From Hydrogenimonas sp. SS33 (lineage in GTDB: Bacteria > Campylobacterota > Campylobacteria > Campylobacterales > Hydrogenimonadaceae), in NCBI RefSeq assembly GCF_040436365.1, contig NZ_AP026369.1:620001-684000 (forward strand): 64,000 bases of DNA. Reading direction: 5' to 3'. Positions within the stretch are counted from its first letter, which is position 1; each line of letters begins with the position of its first letter. Below are positions 17,484 through 25,671 of this stretch, one piece after another. Below the pieces are notes generated by a model. The model made no database searches and was not told where the DNA came from. It worked only from the letters and a program-made list of their open reading frames with translations. Position numbers and translations under genes: made by a program.

Positions 17484-17936
17484 TCATTCCTTCGTGGTGG
17501 TCTCTTCCGGTACCGCACAGGCCCGGGAGATGATGTGGGTGGGGACGATGGCGTCCGGATCATTCTTTTTAGCCTCAAACTGGTCCAGTGCCGCCAGGAA
17601 CGCTTCGGCCACCATCTCCGAACAGGCCGCCTCTTCCGGAGGCAGGCCGTCGAGTTTGTCCATCATGATTTTCGTCAGCTCCTTGGCTTCGTCGATGGTG
17701 ACACCCTTGACGGTCTCGGAAAAGACCGACCCGGCGATGACCGTCGTCATGCACGCCTTGGCCTGGAAGCGGATGTCGGTGATCCTGTCGCCGTCGATGG
17801 CGAGATAGACGATGACCATCTCTCCGTTTTCCGGGTTTTTCCCGATGCCGGCGGCGTCAGGACCCTCCAGTTTTCCGTAATTGCGCGGGTTCATCATGTG
17901 ATCGAGCGTCACATCGTAAAGTTCTTTCTGATCCAT
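17484..17936 (-). CDS. IscU/NifU-N-like Fe-S scaffold variant
   Basis: A 150-residue protein with the NifU N-terminal fold: MMNPRNYGKLEGP, then KACMTTVIAGSVFSE and ACSEMVAEAFLAAL. Canonical scaffolds have three cysteines; here the first (normally in CGD) is replaced in NPENGEMV, and the His of the HCS motif is Ala. Two of the three cysteines remain. It may be a specialised scaffold or carrier rather than the housekeeping one. GAGG lies five bases before the chosen ATG (MDQKEL); an ATG six codons upstream is less well placed. Confidence 0.8.
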   Translation of the reverse strand: MDQKELYDVTLDHMMNPRNYGKLEGPDAAGIGKNPENGEMVIVYLAIDGDRITDIRFQAKACMTTVIAGSVFSETVKGVTIDEAKELTKIMMDKLDGLPPEEAACSEMVAEAFLAALDQFEAKKNDPDAIVPTHIISRACAVPEETTTKE

Positions 17937-18060
17937 CCAATCCTCACTAAACATTCGGTCACATCGGCCGATATTGACTACGGCAAATTCCGGAATCTCT
18001 CGTAGTTGCTATTAGTTGCAGAGGGATTATATCATTTAAAAATAAGCAAGGGGAGAAAAA

Positions 18061-20085
18061 TTGCGGTCTGCCAAAAAAAATCGTGTCGTCATACTTTTTC
18101 TGGCAATCGCATCACTCGCTGTCCTCTACAACGGCATTTCGATATATGATCAACTGGAACGAATCCGCAAGCTCCAGCAGTTGATTTCCTACAATCAGTC
18201 AGATGCCCTTTCCAATTTCGTCAAAGCATTCCGTGCCACCTATCAGGAACGTTTTCTGCAGTTGCACATTCCCCTGAATGAAAGAAACATCAAACTTCTT
18301 CCGGTCTCTACCATGAGTGACATCTCACGTAAATTTTCGGATCTGGTCGCCCACAAAGCGATCGTCAAGACCGTTTCCGACAGGCCCAGAAACCCGGCCA
18401 ACAGAGCCGATTCCCTGGAGAAAGAGGCCCTGGACTATTTCAGAAGCCATCCGAAAGCGAAAGAGATGGAAACCATCTTTTCCAGAAACGGAGACGAAAT
18501 CTTTTTCTACGCTTCTCCGCTCTACATAGAAAAGCGCTGCCTGAAGTGCCACGGCAAAAGAGAGGATGCACCTCTTTACATCCGCACCCACTACGATACC
18601 GCCTACAACTACAAGCTCGGCGACCTTCGCGGTATCATCGCCATCTATCTTTCGGAAAATGAGCTGAAAAAAAGTATCAAATCTCTCGTTTACCGCAATA
18701 TCTACGTTACAGTCGCCATTACGGTACTCTTTCTCATTCTCTTCTTCTTTATTCTGAAAAAAGCGTACAGAAAAGAGATGGAATACACGGCAGACCTGGA
18801 AAAAGAGGTGGAGAAAAAGACCCAAGCGCTGGAAAAGAAATCGAAACAGCTCGAATATCAGCTCTACCACGACCTGCTGACCCGCCTTCCCAACCGCAAT
18901 GCGTTGATTCTCGACATCGCGAAGAAGAATGCCTCGGCGCTGATTCTCATCAATATCGACGATTTCAAGGAGATCAACGACTTCTACGGCCACGACACCG
19001 GTGACCGGCTCATCAAGGAGCTGTCGCAGCTGCTTGAGCGCAACTGCCCGCCCGTGGAGTGTTCTCTCTACCGTATGCCTTCCGACGAATTCGCCCTGCT
19101 GGTGCTGACCCCTATTGCCAAACCGGAGCTGGAACGGTTTATCAAGCATCTCATTCAGGTCATCAACGACCACAATTTCAAAATCGACGAAAATGCCGTG
19201 CACCTTCGTATCGCCGTCGGTGCCTCGCTGGATCGGGACGAACTGCTCATCACGGCGGACATGGCCATCAAGAAGGCGAAAGCGGAGAGAAAAGATTACG
19301 TCATTTTCGACAACAACATGGACCTGAGCCACAAATACAAGCAGAACATCGAGTGGGCCGAAAAGCTGAAAAAAGCGATCGAAGAAGATCGGATCATCCC
19401 CTACTACCAGCCTATCGTCTCCGCTCAGGACGGCAAAATCGTCAGCTACGAGGCGCTGATCCGCATCGTCGACGAAAACGGCACCGTCCACACCCCCTAC
19501 CAGTTCCTGGATATCGCCAAACGGACCAAATACTACGCCAGCCTGACGCACCGCATGGCGGACAAGATTTTCGACCGGTTCCAGAACCTCCCCTACGACG
19601 TCAGCCTCAACATCTCCTATCTTGATATCGTCAACAAAGAGACGATGGCCTACCTGCTCGGAAAATTTTCCGATTTCAGCGACCCGGGACGCATCCATTT
19701 CGAAATACTCGAAAGCGAAGGGATTGAGCGCTACGACGAAGTCTACGAATGCCTAAAAAAAATCAGGACATTGGGGGCGAACATCTCCCTCGACGACTTC
19801 GGCAGCGGCTACTCCAACTTCGAGCACATCCTCAAACTGGAAGTCGACATGCTCAAAATCGACGGCTCCCTCATCAAAAACATCGACACCGACATCGGCT
19901 CCCAGATCATCGTGGAAACGATCGTCGATTTCGCGAAAAAGCTCAATATCGACACATGCGCCGAATTCGTCTCTTCCAAAGCCATCTACGATACGGTCAG
20001 GGAGATGGGCGTCACCTACGTCCAGGGGTACTACATCAGCGAACCGAAGCCGGAGATTCCCGAGATCGACAGGTATGAGCTTTGA
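18061..20085 (+). CDS. membrane c-di-GMP phosphodiesterase with heme-binding periplasmic sensor
   Basis: A 674-residue signalling protein. Layout: transmembrane helix (about 9-26), periplasmic domain of DUF3365/Tll0287 type with one CLKCH heme motif (Cys160-His164), second helix (about 219-237), coiled coil, GGDEF domain, EAL domain. The cyclase signature is PSDEF (about 340-344), so it is probably inactive or regulatory. The EAL half retains EALIR (about 464), the FEILES glutamate, DDFGSG (about 578), MLKIDGS and AEF. It probably degrades c-di-GMP under control of a heme ligand or redox state. TTG start behind AAGGGGAG. Confidence 0.93.
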   Translation: MRSAKKNRVVILFLAIASLAVLYNGISIYDQLERIRKLQQLISYNQSDALSNFVKAFRATYQERFLQLHIPLNERNIKLLPVSTMSDISRKFSDLVAHKAIVKTVSDRPRNPANRADSLEKEALDYFRSHPKAKEMETIFSRNGDEIFFYASPLYIEKRCLKCHGKREDAPLYIRTHYDTAYNYKLGDLRGIIAIYLSENELKKSIKSLVYRNIYVTVAITVLFLILFFFILKKAYRKEMEYTADLEKEVEKKTQALEKKSKQLEYQLYHDLLTRLPNRNALILDIAKKNASALILINIDDFKEINDFYGHDTGDRLIKELSQLLERNCPPVECSLYRMPSDEFALLVLTPIAKPELERFIKHLIQVINDHNFKIDENAVHLRIAVGASLDRDELLITADMAIKKAKAERKDYVIFDNNMDLSHKYKQNIEWAEKLKKAIEEDRIIPYYQPIVSAQDGKIVSYEALIRIVDENGTVHTPYQFLDIAKRTKYYASLTHRMADKIFDRFQNLPYDVSLNISYLDIVNKETMAYLLGKFSDFSDPGRIHFEILESEGIERYDEVYECLKKIRTLGANISLDDFGSGYSNFEHILKLEVDMLKIDGSLIKNIDTDIGSQIIVETIVDFAKKLNIDTCAEFVSSKAIYDTVREMGVTYVQGYYISEPKPEIPEIDRYEL

Positions 20086-20087
20086 GC

Positions 20088-20256
20088 AGTGGGTAGTGGG
20101 TAGTACCAGCGAAGCTGATTCTTTCTCTACTTTCAACTCTTTGCGTCAATTTTTTGTGAGAATCATTATCAGTGCGCCAATGCCCAATGCCCAATGCCCA
20201 AAAACTGAAATCAAAGAGGGGCGAAGCCCCGTTCTAACGACCAACGACCAACAACC
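20088..20256. repeat. cluster of three different 7-bp tandem repeats
   Basis: The gap holds AGTGGGT repeated 2.4 times (20088-20104), CCAATGC repeated 3.4 times (20177-20200) and AACGACC-type units repeated three times (20236-20256). All have period seven but unrelated sequences. A GGGGC-GAA-GCCCC hairpin lies between the last two arrays. This resembles the heptamer STRR sequences known from cyanobacteria. No gene is present in this gap. Confidence 0.75.
20218..20230. repeat. GGGGC-GAA-GCCCC hairpin, shared motif with 49852
   Basis: A 5-bp GC stem directly followed by GTTCTA. The same arrangement (GGGGC, three bases, GCCCCGTTCTA) recurs at 49852-49870. Both copies stand just upstream of a plus-strand gene. 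Confidence 0.5.
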
Positions 20257-20268
20257 AATCTATTTTGG

Positions 20269-20274
20269 TATAAT
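20269..20274 (+). promoter_or_regulatory. -10 box (TATAAT) before the gltX-like gene
   Basis: TTTTGGTATAAT lies 26 bases before the ATG, and a purine-rich AAAGAGGGGA ribosome site follows. This should drive gltX-like, yggT and slt. Confidence 0.65.
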
Positions 20275-20299
20275 CCCTCTACTTTAAAGAGGGGATGCC

Positions 20300-21577
20300 A
20301 TGCTGCGTTTCACTACCGCTCCCGTGACCGATATGCCGCTCGATGCGCTGCGGATCGCCATCTTCAACTACCTTGTCGCAAAAAGGCGGGGCGAGCGTTT
20401 CGTTCTTCGCTTCGAAGACGATGGGCAGATGCCCGACCGGGAGAAGGGCGAGCGGGCCGTTTTGGAGGTCATGGCGCTTTTTGGCCTGAAACAGCACGAA
20501 ATCTACTACCAGAGCCACAATCTCACCCTACACCAGCATATGGCGGTCAAGCTTCTCGGCTCCCGTGACGCTTTCGCCTGTTTCTGCACCCCTAAAGAGC
20601 TGCAGGCCCAAAAAGAGGCGGCCATGAAAGCCGGCAGGCCCTACCGCTACAGCGGCGGGTGCGACCGACTCAGCGACGCGGAGGTGATCGACAACGAAAA
20701 GCCTTTCACGGTCCGCATCAAAAAACCTGCCACCCCCATCACCTTCGACGACCCGGTTTTGGGACGGGTCATCGTCACCCCCGAAGAGGTGGACAGTTTC
20801 GTCATCATGGAGGCCGACAAGCGTCCGACGCACCCCTTCGCCACCGCCGTCGACGACATGCTCCAGGATATCACCTTCGTTGTCCGTAGCGAAGAGGAGC
20901 TCACCGACACGCCCCGTGAGATCCATGTAAGAAACCGGCTCGGCTACGACAAGAAGGTCACCTACGCCCATCTGCCGCCCGTCCGCTTCAAAGAGCGACG
21001 CCCCCTCGGTGTGCGCGAACTCATCGAAGAGGGTTTTCTGCCCGAAGCGATCGCCAACTACCTGGTCGCCCTCGGCAACGAAACGCCCGAAAGGGTCTTC
21101 ACCCTCGACGAAGCGGCCGAATGGTTCGATGTCGCCAGCCTCTCCGACACGCCGCCAATCTTCGACCTGGAGGAGCTCCGCGCCCTCAACCGGGAACATA
21201 TGCGCCGCCATGACGCCAGGGAGCTCTCACGCGCCTTCGGTTTCGCGGACCCCGCCATCGGGGAGGCGGCCAAATGCTTCCTTGAAGAGGGAGGCACCAT
21301 TCGCGAAATCAAACCGAAGATCGACGCCATCTTCGCCCCCAAACCCTTCGGCCATGCCCACGGCGAAACGATGCGACGACTCCAAACGCTCGTCGCCGAA
21401 TCCCCCTACTTCGAGGACTTTGACGCCTTTGAAAGCCATCTGTGCCGCGAAACGGGCCTAACACGGGAGGCATTGGCCCTTCCCCTGCGCCTGTTGCTCA
21501 CCGGCGCCGAAACGGGTCCCGAGCTTCGCGACCTCTACCCCCATATCAAAACCTATCTGCAGGAGATTGTCCAATGA
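20300..21577 (+). CDS. glutamyl-tRNA synthetase paralogue lacking HIGH and KMSKS motifs
   Basis: The 425-residue protein matches Campylobacterota GltX2 along its whole length (IFNYLVAKRRGERFVLRFED, YQSHNL, TYAHLPPV, EGFLPEAIANYLVALGN, C-terminal anticodon-binding half). The first signature, normally APSPTGxxHIG, reads APVTDMPLDALR. The region that should hold KMSKR reads RFKERRPLGVRE and is about six residues shorter. RGEDH is also changed (RSEEE). The frame is intact with normal codon use, so this looks like an expressed pseudoenzyme, not a pseudogene. It lies where C. jejuni has a gltX gene; a functional GluRS must be elsewhere. Its stop overlaps yggT (ATGA). Confidence 0.88.
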   Translation: MLRFTTAPVTDMPLDALRIAIFNYLVAKRRGERFVLRFEDDGQMPDREKGERAVLEVMALFGLKQHEIYYQSHNLTLHQHMAVKLLGSRDAFACFCTPKELQAQKEAAMKAGRPYRYSGGCDRLSDAEVIDNEKPFTVRIKKPATPITFDDPVLGRVIVTPEEVDSFVIMEADKRPTHPFATAVDDMLQDITFVVRSEEELTDTPREIHVRNRLGYDKKVTYAHLPPVRFKERRPLGVRELIEEGFLPEAIANYLVALGNETPERVFTLDEAAEWFDVASLSDTPPIFDLEELRALNREHMRRHDARELSRAFGFADPAIGEAAKCFLEEGGTIREIKPKIDAIFAPKPFGHAHGETMRRLQTLVAESPYFEDFDAFESHLCRETGLTREALALPLRLLLTGAETGPELRDLYPHIKTYLQEIVQ

Positions 21578-21849
21578 TTAATGCTTTCATCTACGCCCTC
21601 GTCAATGTCATCCATACGGTCATCACCATCTACATCTGGGTCGTCATCATCGCCGCTCTGGTCAGCTGGGTGCGGCCCGACCCCTACAACCCCATCGTCC
21701 AGACCCTCTACCGGCTCACCGAACCGGTCTACGCCTGGATACGCCGCTACATTCCCACCGTGGTCGGCGGCATCGACCTGGCCCCGATCATCGTGATTCT
21801 GGGCCTCCAGTTCATCGACATCTTCATGATGCGGCTGGTCTTTGGCTAA
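21574..21849 (+). CDS. yggT: YggT family membrane protein
   Basis: A 91-residue YggT protein with two hydrophobic segments and the family signature SWVRPDPYNPIVQTLYRLTEP. YggT proteins are small inner-membrane proteins linked to osmotic tolerance and cell-envelope assembly. AGGAG precedes the ATG, which overlaps the preceding stop. Its 3' end overlaps slt by eight bases. Confidence 0.92.
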   Translation: MINAFIYALVNVIHTVITIYIWVVIIAALVSWVRPDPYNPIVQTLYRLTEPVYAWIRRYIPTVVGGIDLAPIIVILGLQFIDIFMMRLVFG

Positions 21850-23476
21850 AAAGAGGTACATAGCGGCGGGAGTGCTGCTCCTTCTTGCGGTTTCGGCAGC
21901 CGCCCGGCCCATCACCCTGGAGTGGCTCTCCTCCAAACCCCGAAGCTACGCCAAAGATTTCTACATCTGGCGCTACTTCGACCAGAACATTACGCCGGCC
22001 GAGGCGGACAGCGCCTTCTACCAGCTTCGCTCCGTCAACTGGAAGCTGATCCGCCGCTACGCCAAAAAGACGAAAAAACCGGGCTTCGCCTTCGCCGACC
22101 GCTGCCACCGCCTCACTCCCGACGAACTTCCCGCCAAAGAGGCGGCCTGCACCGAAATCGCCGTCACCCCCTACAAATACGGCAAACTCCCCCGCTACAA
22201 GCAGTTCTACCTTCTCAAACAGCTGCAGGGCTATCCCGACACGATGGCGTGGATGGAGGTGATGGCGGCGAAAGAGCCCTTCGCCCTGGTGCTGAAGCAG
22301 ACGCCGGACACCTTCTTCACCCTCTTCAACGGCTGCGGCAGGACCTGGCGGAAAGCGCACCTGAACCACCCCATCCCCACCTCCTACCTCGACACCCTCC
22401 GCCACGACCGTCGGTTCGCCCAGAGTGTCAAACTGATCGTTACCGACCCCGGCCTCGACCAGCTCCAGTACACGCTGCTGGGCATCTCCCCCGACGGCCT
22501 GGGCCATCAAACCCTCTTTTTTCTTGCCATGAACGCCCTGAGACACGGCCATCCGGCACTGGCGAAATTCTACCTGGAGGCAGCCCTGCAAAAGGCATGG
22601 TTCCGCTTCGACAAGGACAAGACCCTCTTCTGGCTCTACCAGATAGACAAGAACCCCAAAACTCTCGAAGCGCTTTCGAAGAGTTTCGACCTTAACATCT
22701 ACACCCTCTTCGCCCGGGAGTTGCTGGGCCGGCCCTGGCCGCCTGTGATAAGCCCCTCTTTCGAAAAAGGGCATTGCGGGTACGACATCTCCGACCCCTT
22801 CGCATGGCTGAAGGTGCTGGACGACATCGGGGACAAAAATACCACCTACCTCACCCGCTATGCCCGGAAATTCCGTTGCGCCGACACCCTGGGGCACTAC
22901 AGCTTCCTGATGGAGCGGGCCGCCAAATGGCGCACCCACTACTTCCCCATCCCCTACAGCGGCGCCCTCGAAGGGCTCACCACCGACCAGAAGGCGTTTC
23001 TCCTCGCCCTGGCGCGCCAGGAGAGCCGCTTCATCCCCTCCTCCATCTCCCCCTCCTACGCCCTGGGGATGATGCAGATCATGCCCTTTCTGGTCAAAGC
23101 CCTCGCCAAAGAGAGGGGGGAACCTTTCGACCTGGACGCCATGTTCGACCCCGAAACCAACATCGCCTACGCCCGGACCCACATGAAGTTTCTACAACGC
23201 CGGCTGCACCACCCCCTCTTCCTCTCCTACGCCTACAACGGGGGGATCGGTTTCACGAAACGGATGCTGGCGTCACGGGGACTCTTCAAAAAAGGGAAAT
23301 ACGAACCGTGGCTGAGTATGGAGTTGGTCTACTACGACGAGAGCCGACGTTACGGGAAGAAAGTGCTCGCCAACTACATCGTCTACAAGAAGCTGCTGGG
23401 AGAGCCGGTCACCGTCTCGTCGGTCGTTGAAAAGGCAGTTGCACCGAGCCGTAAGGGTCGACACCGAAGTCGATGA
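21842..23476 (+). CDS. slt: soluble lytic murein transglycosylase
   Basis: A 544-residue periplasmic enzyme that cleaves the MurNAc-GlcNAc bond with anhydro product formation. After a signal peptide (RYIAAGVLLLLAVSAAA) there is a long alpha-helical region, then the catalytic domain: glutamate in ARQESRFIP, GMMQIMP and AYNGGIGF. TTG start overlapping the yggT end. The 3' end runs 68 bases into the convergent lipoprotein gene. Confidence 0.94.
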   Translation: MAKKRYIAAGVLLLLAVSAAARPITLEWLSSKPRSYAKDFYIWRYFDQNITPAEADSAFYQLRSVNWKLIRRYAKKTKKPGFAFADRCHRLTPDELPAKEAACTEIAVTPYKYGKLPRYKQFYLLKQLQGYPDTMAWMEVMAAKEPFALVLKQTPDTFFTLFNGCGRTWRKAHLNHPIPTSYLDTLRHDRRFAQSVKLIVTDPGLDQLQYTLLGISPDGLGHQTLFFLAMNALRHGHPALAKFYLEAALQKAWFRFDKDKTLFWLYQIDKNPKTLEALSKSFDLNIYTLFARELLGRPWPPVISPSFEKGHCGYDISDPFAWLKVLDDIGDKNTTYLTRYARKFRCADTLGHYSFLMERAAKWRTHYFPIPYSGALEGLTTDQKAFLLALARQESRFIPSSISPSYALGMMQIMPFLVKALAKERGEPFDLDAMFDPETNIAYARTHMKFLQRRLHHPLFLSYAYNGGIGFTKRMLASRGLFKKGKYEPWLSMELVYYDESRRYGKKVLANYIVYKKLLGEPVTVSSVVEKAVAPSRKGRHRSR

Positions 23477-23921
23477 CCAGCTTTTTCGCCTCGGTGGGCG
23501 GGAAAGTGACGACGAAGTAGCGGCCCCAGCTGTTGACGTTGGGCATCAGCTTGTAGAGGTCGTCGCTCTCTTTCACCTTTTCGATCTTCACCGGCTTCAT
23601 GCCGTTGAGGGTAATGTGGTACCCCTTCTTGAAATCCTCTTTGTCCAGGTCGGTGACGATGCCCACGAAAAAGAAAACCCCTTTGTCGTAGGGATACTCC
23701 CGGGGAAAAACTTCATTGAGCAGCGTGGCGTCGATCGCCGCTTTTGTTTCCAGATCGCGGACGATCTGCTCCTGACGGGTGTAGACCAGCGCCTTTTCGT
23801 AGATCTTGTCGGGGGTGAAGAGTTCGGTCACTTCGTTTTTCGTACTGCAGCCGGTCGTCAGGAAAAGGGCCGCAAAAAGAAAAAATGCCACAGTCCGGAG
23901 GGAACTATTTTGATATTTCAT
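23409..23921 (-). CDS. lipoprotein, Cj0842 position, function unknown
   Basis: A 170-residue lipoprotein: signal peptide ending FLTTGC (acylated Cys25), then a globular part without a recognised domain (EKALVYTRQEQIVRDLETKAA, shortened here as YTRQEQIVRDLE). It is convergent with slt and overlaps its last 68 bases, so both 3' ends are translated from both strands. The lipoprotein in the same place in C. jejuni suggests a conserved gene. Confidence 0.8.
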   Translation of the reverse strand: MKYQNSSLRTVAFFLFAALFLTTGCSTKNEVTELFTPDKIYEKALVYTRQEQIVRDLETKAAIDATLLNEVFPREYPYDKGVFFFVGIVTDLDKEDFKKGYHITLNGMKPVKIEKVKESDDLYKLMPNVNSWGRYFVVTFPPTEAKKLVIDFGVDPYGSVQLPFQRPTRR

Positions 23922-23996
23922 AATATGTAAACCTTGTTGTCAAAATAAATTTGGAAACGATTTTATCACATAAACGATTTTTCAATCCTTTTTGGT

Positions 23997-24002
23997 TATA
24001 AT
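23997..24002 (+). promoter_or_regulatory. -10 box (TATAAT) before mobB
   Basis: TTTTGGTTATAAT lies 27 bases before the mobB ATG with AAAGGGAG following. It should drive mobB, fbp and the 67-residue gene. Confidence 0.65.
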
Positions 24003-24028
24003 TTCTGCTACTTTAAAGCAAAGGGAGC

Positions 24029-24529
24029 ATGGTGCACAAACGACTGGCAGTCGCCTTCACAGGGCCTTCGAACAGCGGGAAGACCACACTCATCGAGAAA
24101 GTGGCGCGTATTCTCATCGAAGAGTACAAAGTCGCCATCGTCAAGAACGACCCGAAGGACAAAGCGGTCTTCGACGTGGAGGGGAAGGACAGCTGGAAGT
24201 TCTACCAGACGGGTGCGGAAGTGGTCGTCACCTCCCCCACCCGCACCACCTACTTCTCCCACCGCAAAAAGGAGATCGAAGAGATCATCGCCATGGTGAA
24301 CGATTTCGACTATCTGCTCGTCGAGGGGCTCAAGACCCTGCCCCTGCCCCGTATCGCCGTCTTCCGCAACGCCATCGACGAAAGCTACTTCTCCTGTTCC
24401 GAGGCGATCGCCGTCGACGACTCCATCGACCTGAAGCGGTACGATATTCCCGGGACGATCGACATTCTCGACCTCAACGACACCCAAGCCGTCATCGACT
24501 GGATCAAATCCCACGCAAAGGCTGTATAG
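24029..24529 (+). CDS. mobB: molybdopterin-guanine dinucleotide biosynthesis protein B
   Basis: A 166-residue P-loop protein that assists attachment of GMP to molybdopterin. The P-loop is GPSNSGKTTLIEK, followed by VAIVKNDPKDKAVFDVEGKDS (KND region replacing the common KHD/HH) and LLVEGLK. It ends one base before fbp starts. Confidence 0.92.
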   Translation: MVHKRLAVAFTGPSNSGKTTLIEKVARILIEEYKVAIVKNDPKDKAVFDVEGKDSWKFYQTGAEVVVTSPTRTTYFSHRKKEIEEIIAMVNDFDYLLVEGLKTLPLPRIAVFRNAIDESYFSCSEAIAVDDSIDLKRYDIPGTIDILDLNDTQAVIDWIKSHAKAV

Positions 24530-25381
24530 ATGAAAACCCTCGCCCCCATTTTCGACGCCATCGAGCGCTCCGCCCACCGTATCCGGGAAGCGATCACCAA
24601 CGAGGACCTCTGCTACGGCGACAGTTGCAACGCCACCGGCGACATGCAGCTCAAACTCGACATCCAAAGCGACCTGATCATCGCAGAAGAGTTCAGCAAG
24701 ATCACCGCCATCAAGGAGATCGCCAGCGAAGAGAAGGAGGAGGCCCAGACGCTCCACGCCAAAGGGCGCTACTGCATCGCCTACGACCCGCTGGACGGTT
24801 CGAGCCTGATCGACGTGGACCTGAGCGTGGGGACCATCTACGGCATCTACGAAGGGGCCTTCCAGGCGCAGAACATGATCGCCGCCGTCTATGTGGTCCA
24901 CGGGCCGCGCCTTGAGATGGTCACCGCCTACAAAGGGGGCATTCGCCACTACATCTTCCGCCACGGACGCTTCCAGGAGCAGAAGATCATCCAGCTGGGC
25001 GAAAAAGGAAAACTCAACGCCCCCGGCGGCACCCAGCAGTATTGGCCTGCCCACCACAAACGGCTCATCGACGGGCTCTTCGCCGAAGGGTACCGCCTCC
25101 GCTACAGCGGCGGCATGGTTCCCGACCTGCACCAGATTCTTCTCAAAGGCGGCGGGCTCTTCAGCTATCCGGGCACGACCGACAAGCCCCAGGGCAAGCT
25201 TCGCAAGCTCTTTGAGGTCTTCCCTTTCGCCTTCGTCTACGAAACCGCAGGCGGCGAAGCGATCGACGACAAGGGGCGCAGACTGCTGGAGCTACCCTGC
25301 GACGACCCCCACGAAACAACCCCCTGCTTTTTCGGAAGCCGCTATGAGATCGCGAAGGTGAGGGAGGCCTATGGCGTCTGA
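24530..25381 (+). CDS. fbp: class I fructose-1,6-bisphosphatase
   Basis: Gluconeogenic phosphatase, 283 residues. Metal ligands and catalytic residues are in IASEEKEEA and the hallmark [19 protein letters not shown]; the substrate-binding [13 protein letters not shown] and the [14 protein letters not shown] tail follow. Immediately follows mobB. Its 3' end overlaps a 67-residue gene by 11 bases. Confidence 0.96.
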   Translation: MKTLAPIFDAIERSAHRIREAITNEDLCYGDSCNATGDMQLKLDIQSDLIIAEEFSKITAIKEIASEEKEEAQTLHAKGRYCIAYDPLDGSSLIDVDLSVGTIYGIYEGAFQAQNMIAAVYVVHGPRLEMVTAYKGGIRHYIFRHGRFQEQKIIQLGEKGKLNAPGGTQQYWPAHHKRLIDGLFAEGYRLRYSGGMVPDLHQILLKGGGLFSYPGTTDKPQGKLRKLFEVFPFAFVYETAGGEAIDDKGRRLLELPCDDPHETTPCFFGSRYEIAKVREAYGV

Positions 25382-25574
25382 AAGCAAGAGCACCGACGAG
25401 TGGGTCCTCGCCCGCGACCGTGCGAAAGAGAAGCTCCTTGCATGCCAGCAGGAGCACAACGTCACCAGCTGCCTCAAATGCGAAAAGATCCTCGGCTGCG
25501 AAATCCGCGCCCAGTATGTGAAAAAGGTGTACGAAAGCATGAGCAAAGGCCAGGGAGGCGGATTCGAGTTTTAA
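25371..25574 (+). CDS. 67-residue Cys-containing protein (Cj0839c position)
   Basis: A small helical, charged protein with [10 protein letters not shown], a CxxC followed by a third Cys that might bind a metal. The same size of gene sits between fbp and metS in C. jejuni, so conservation of position supports that it is real. Function unknown. Starts inside fbp. Confidence 0.78.
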   Translation: MASESKSTDEWVLARDRAKEKLLACQQEHNVTSCLKCEKILGCEIRAQYVKKVYESMSKGQGGGFEF

Positions 25575-25657
25575 ACTAAAAGTTAAAAACTAAAAACTGA
25601 AAGTTTCGGTTTTATCACTTTTATCAAGTGTTAGTTTTTAGCTTTTAGTTTTTAGTT
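25574..25657. repeat. AT-rich 7-bp repeats forming a long inverted repeat before metG
   Basis: Left arm: four units of ACTAAAA type (25574-25603). Right arm: their complement, TAGTTTT-type units (25631-25657). The two arms can pair as an imperfect stem of about 28 bp with the CACTTTTATCAAGTG hairpin in its loop. Period is seven, as in the repeats at 20088-20256, but the sequence differs. It could act as a terminator of the mobB operon and leader of metG. Confidence 0.75.
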
Positions 25658-25671
25658 GAAAAAGAGGTTCC

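Noticed and set aside
20177-20256. Possible CRISPR array
   Set aside because: The repeats are tandem 7-mers without spacers, and no cas genes are present.
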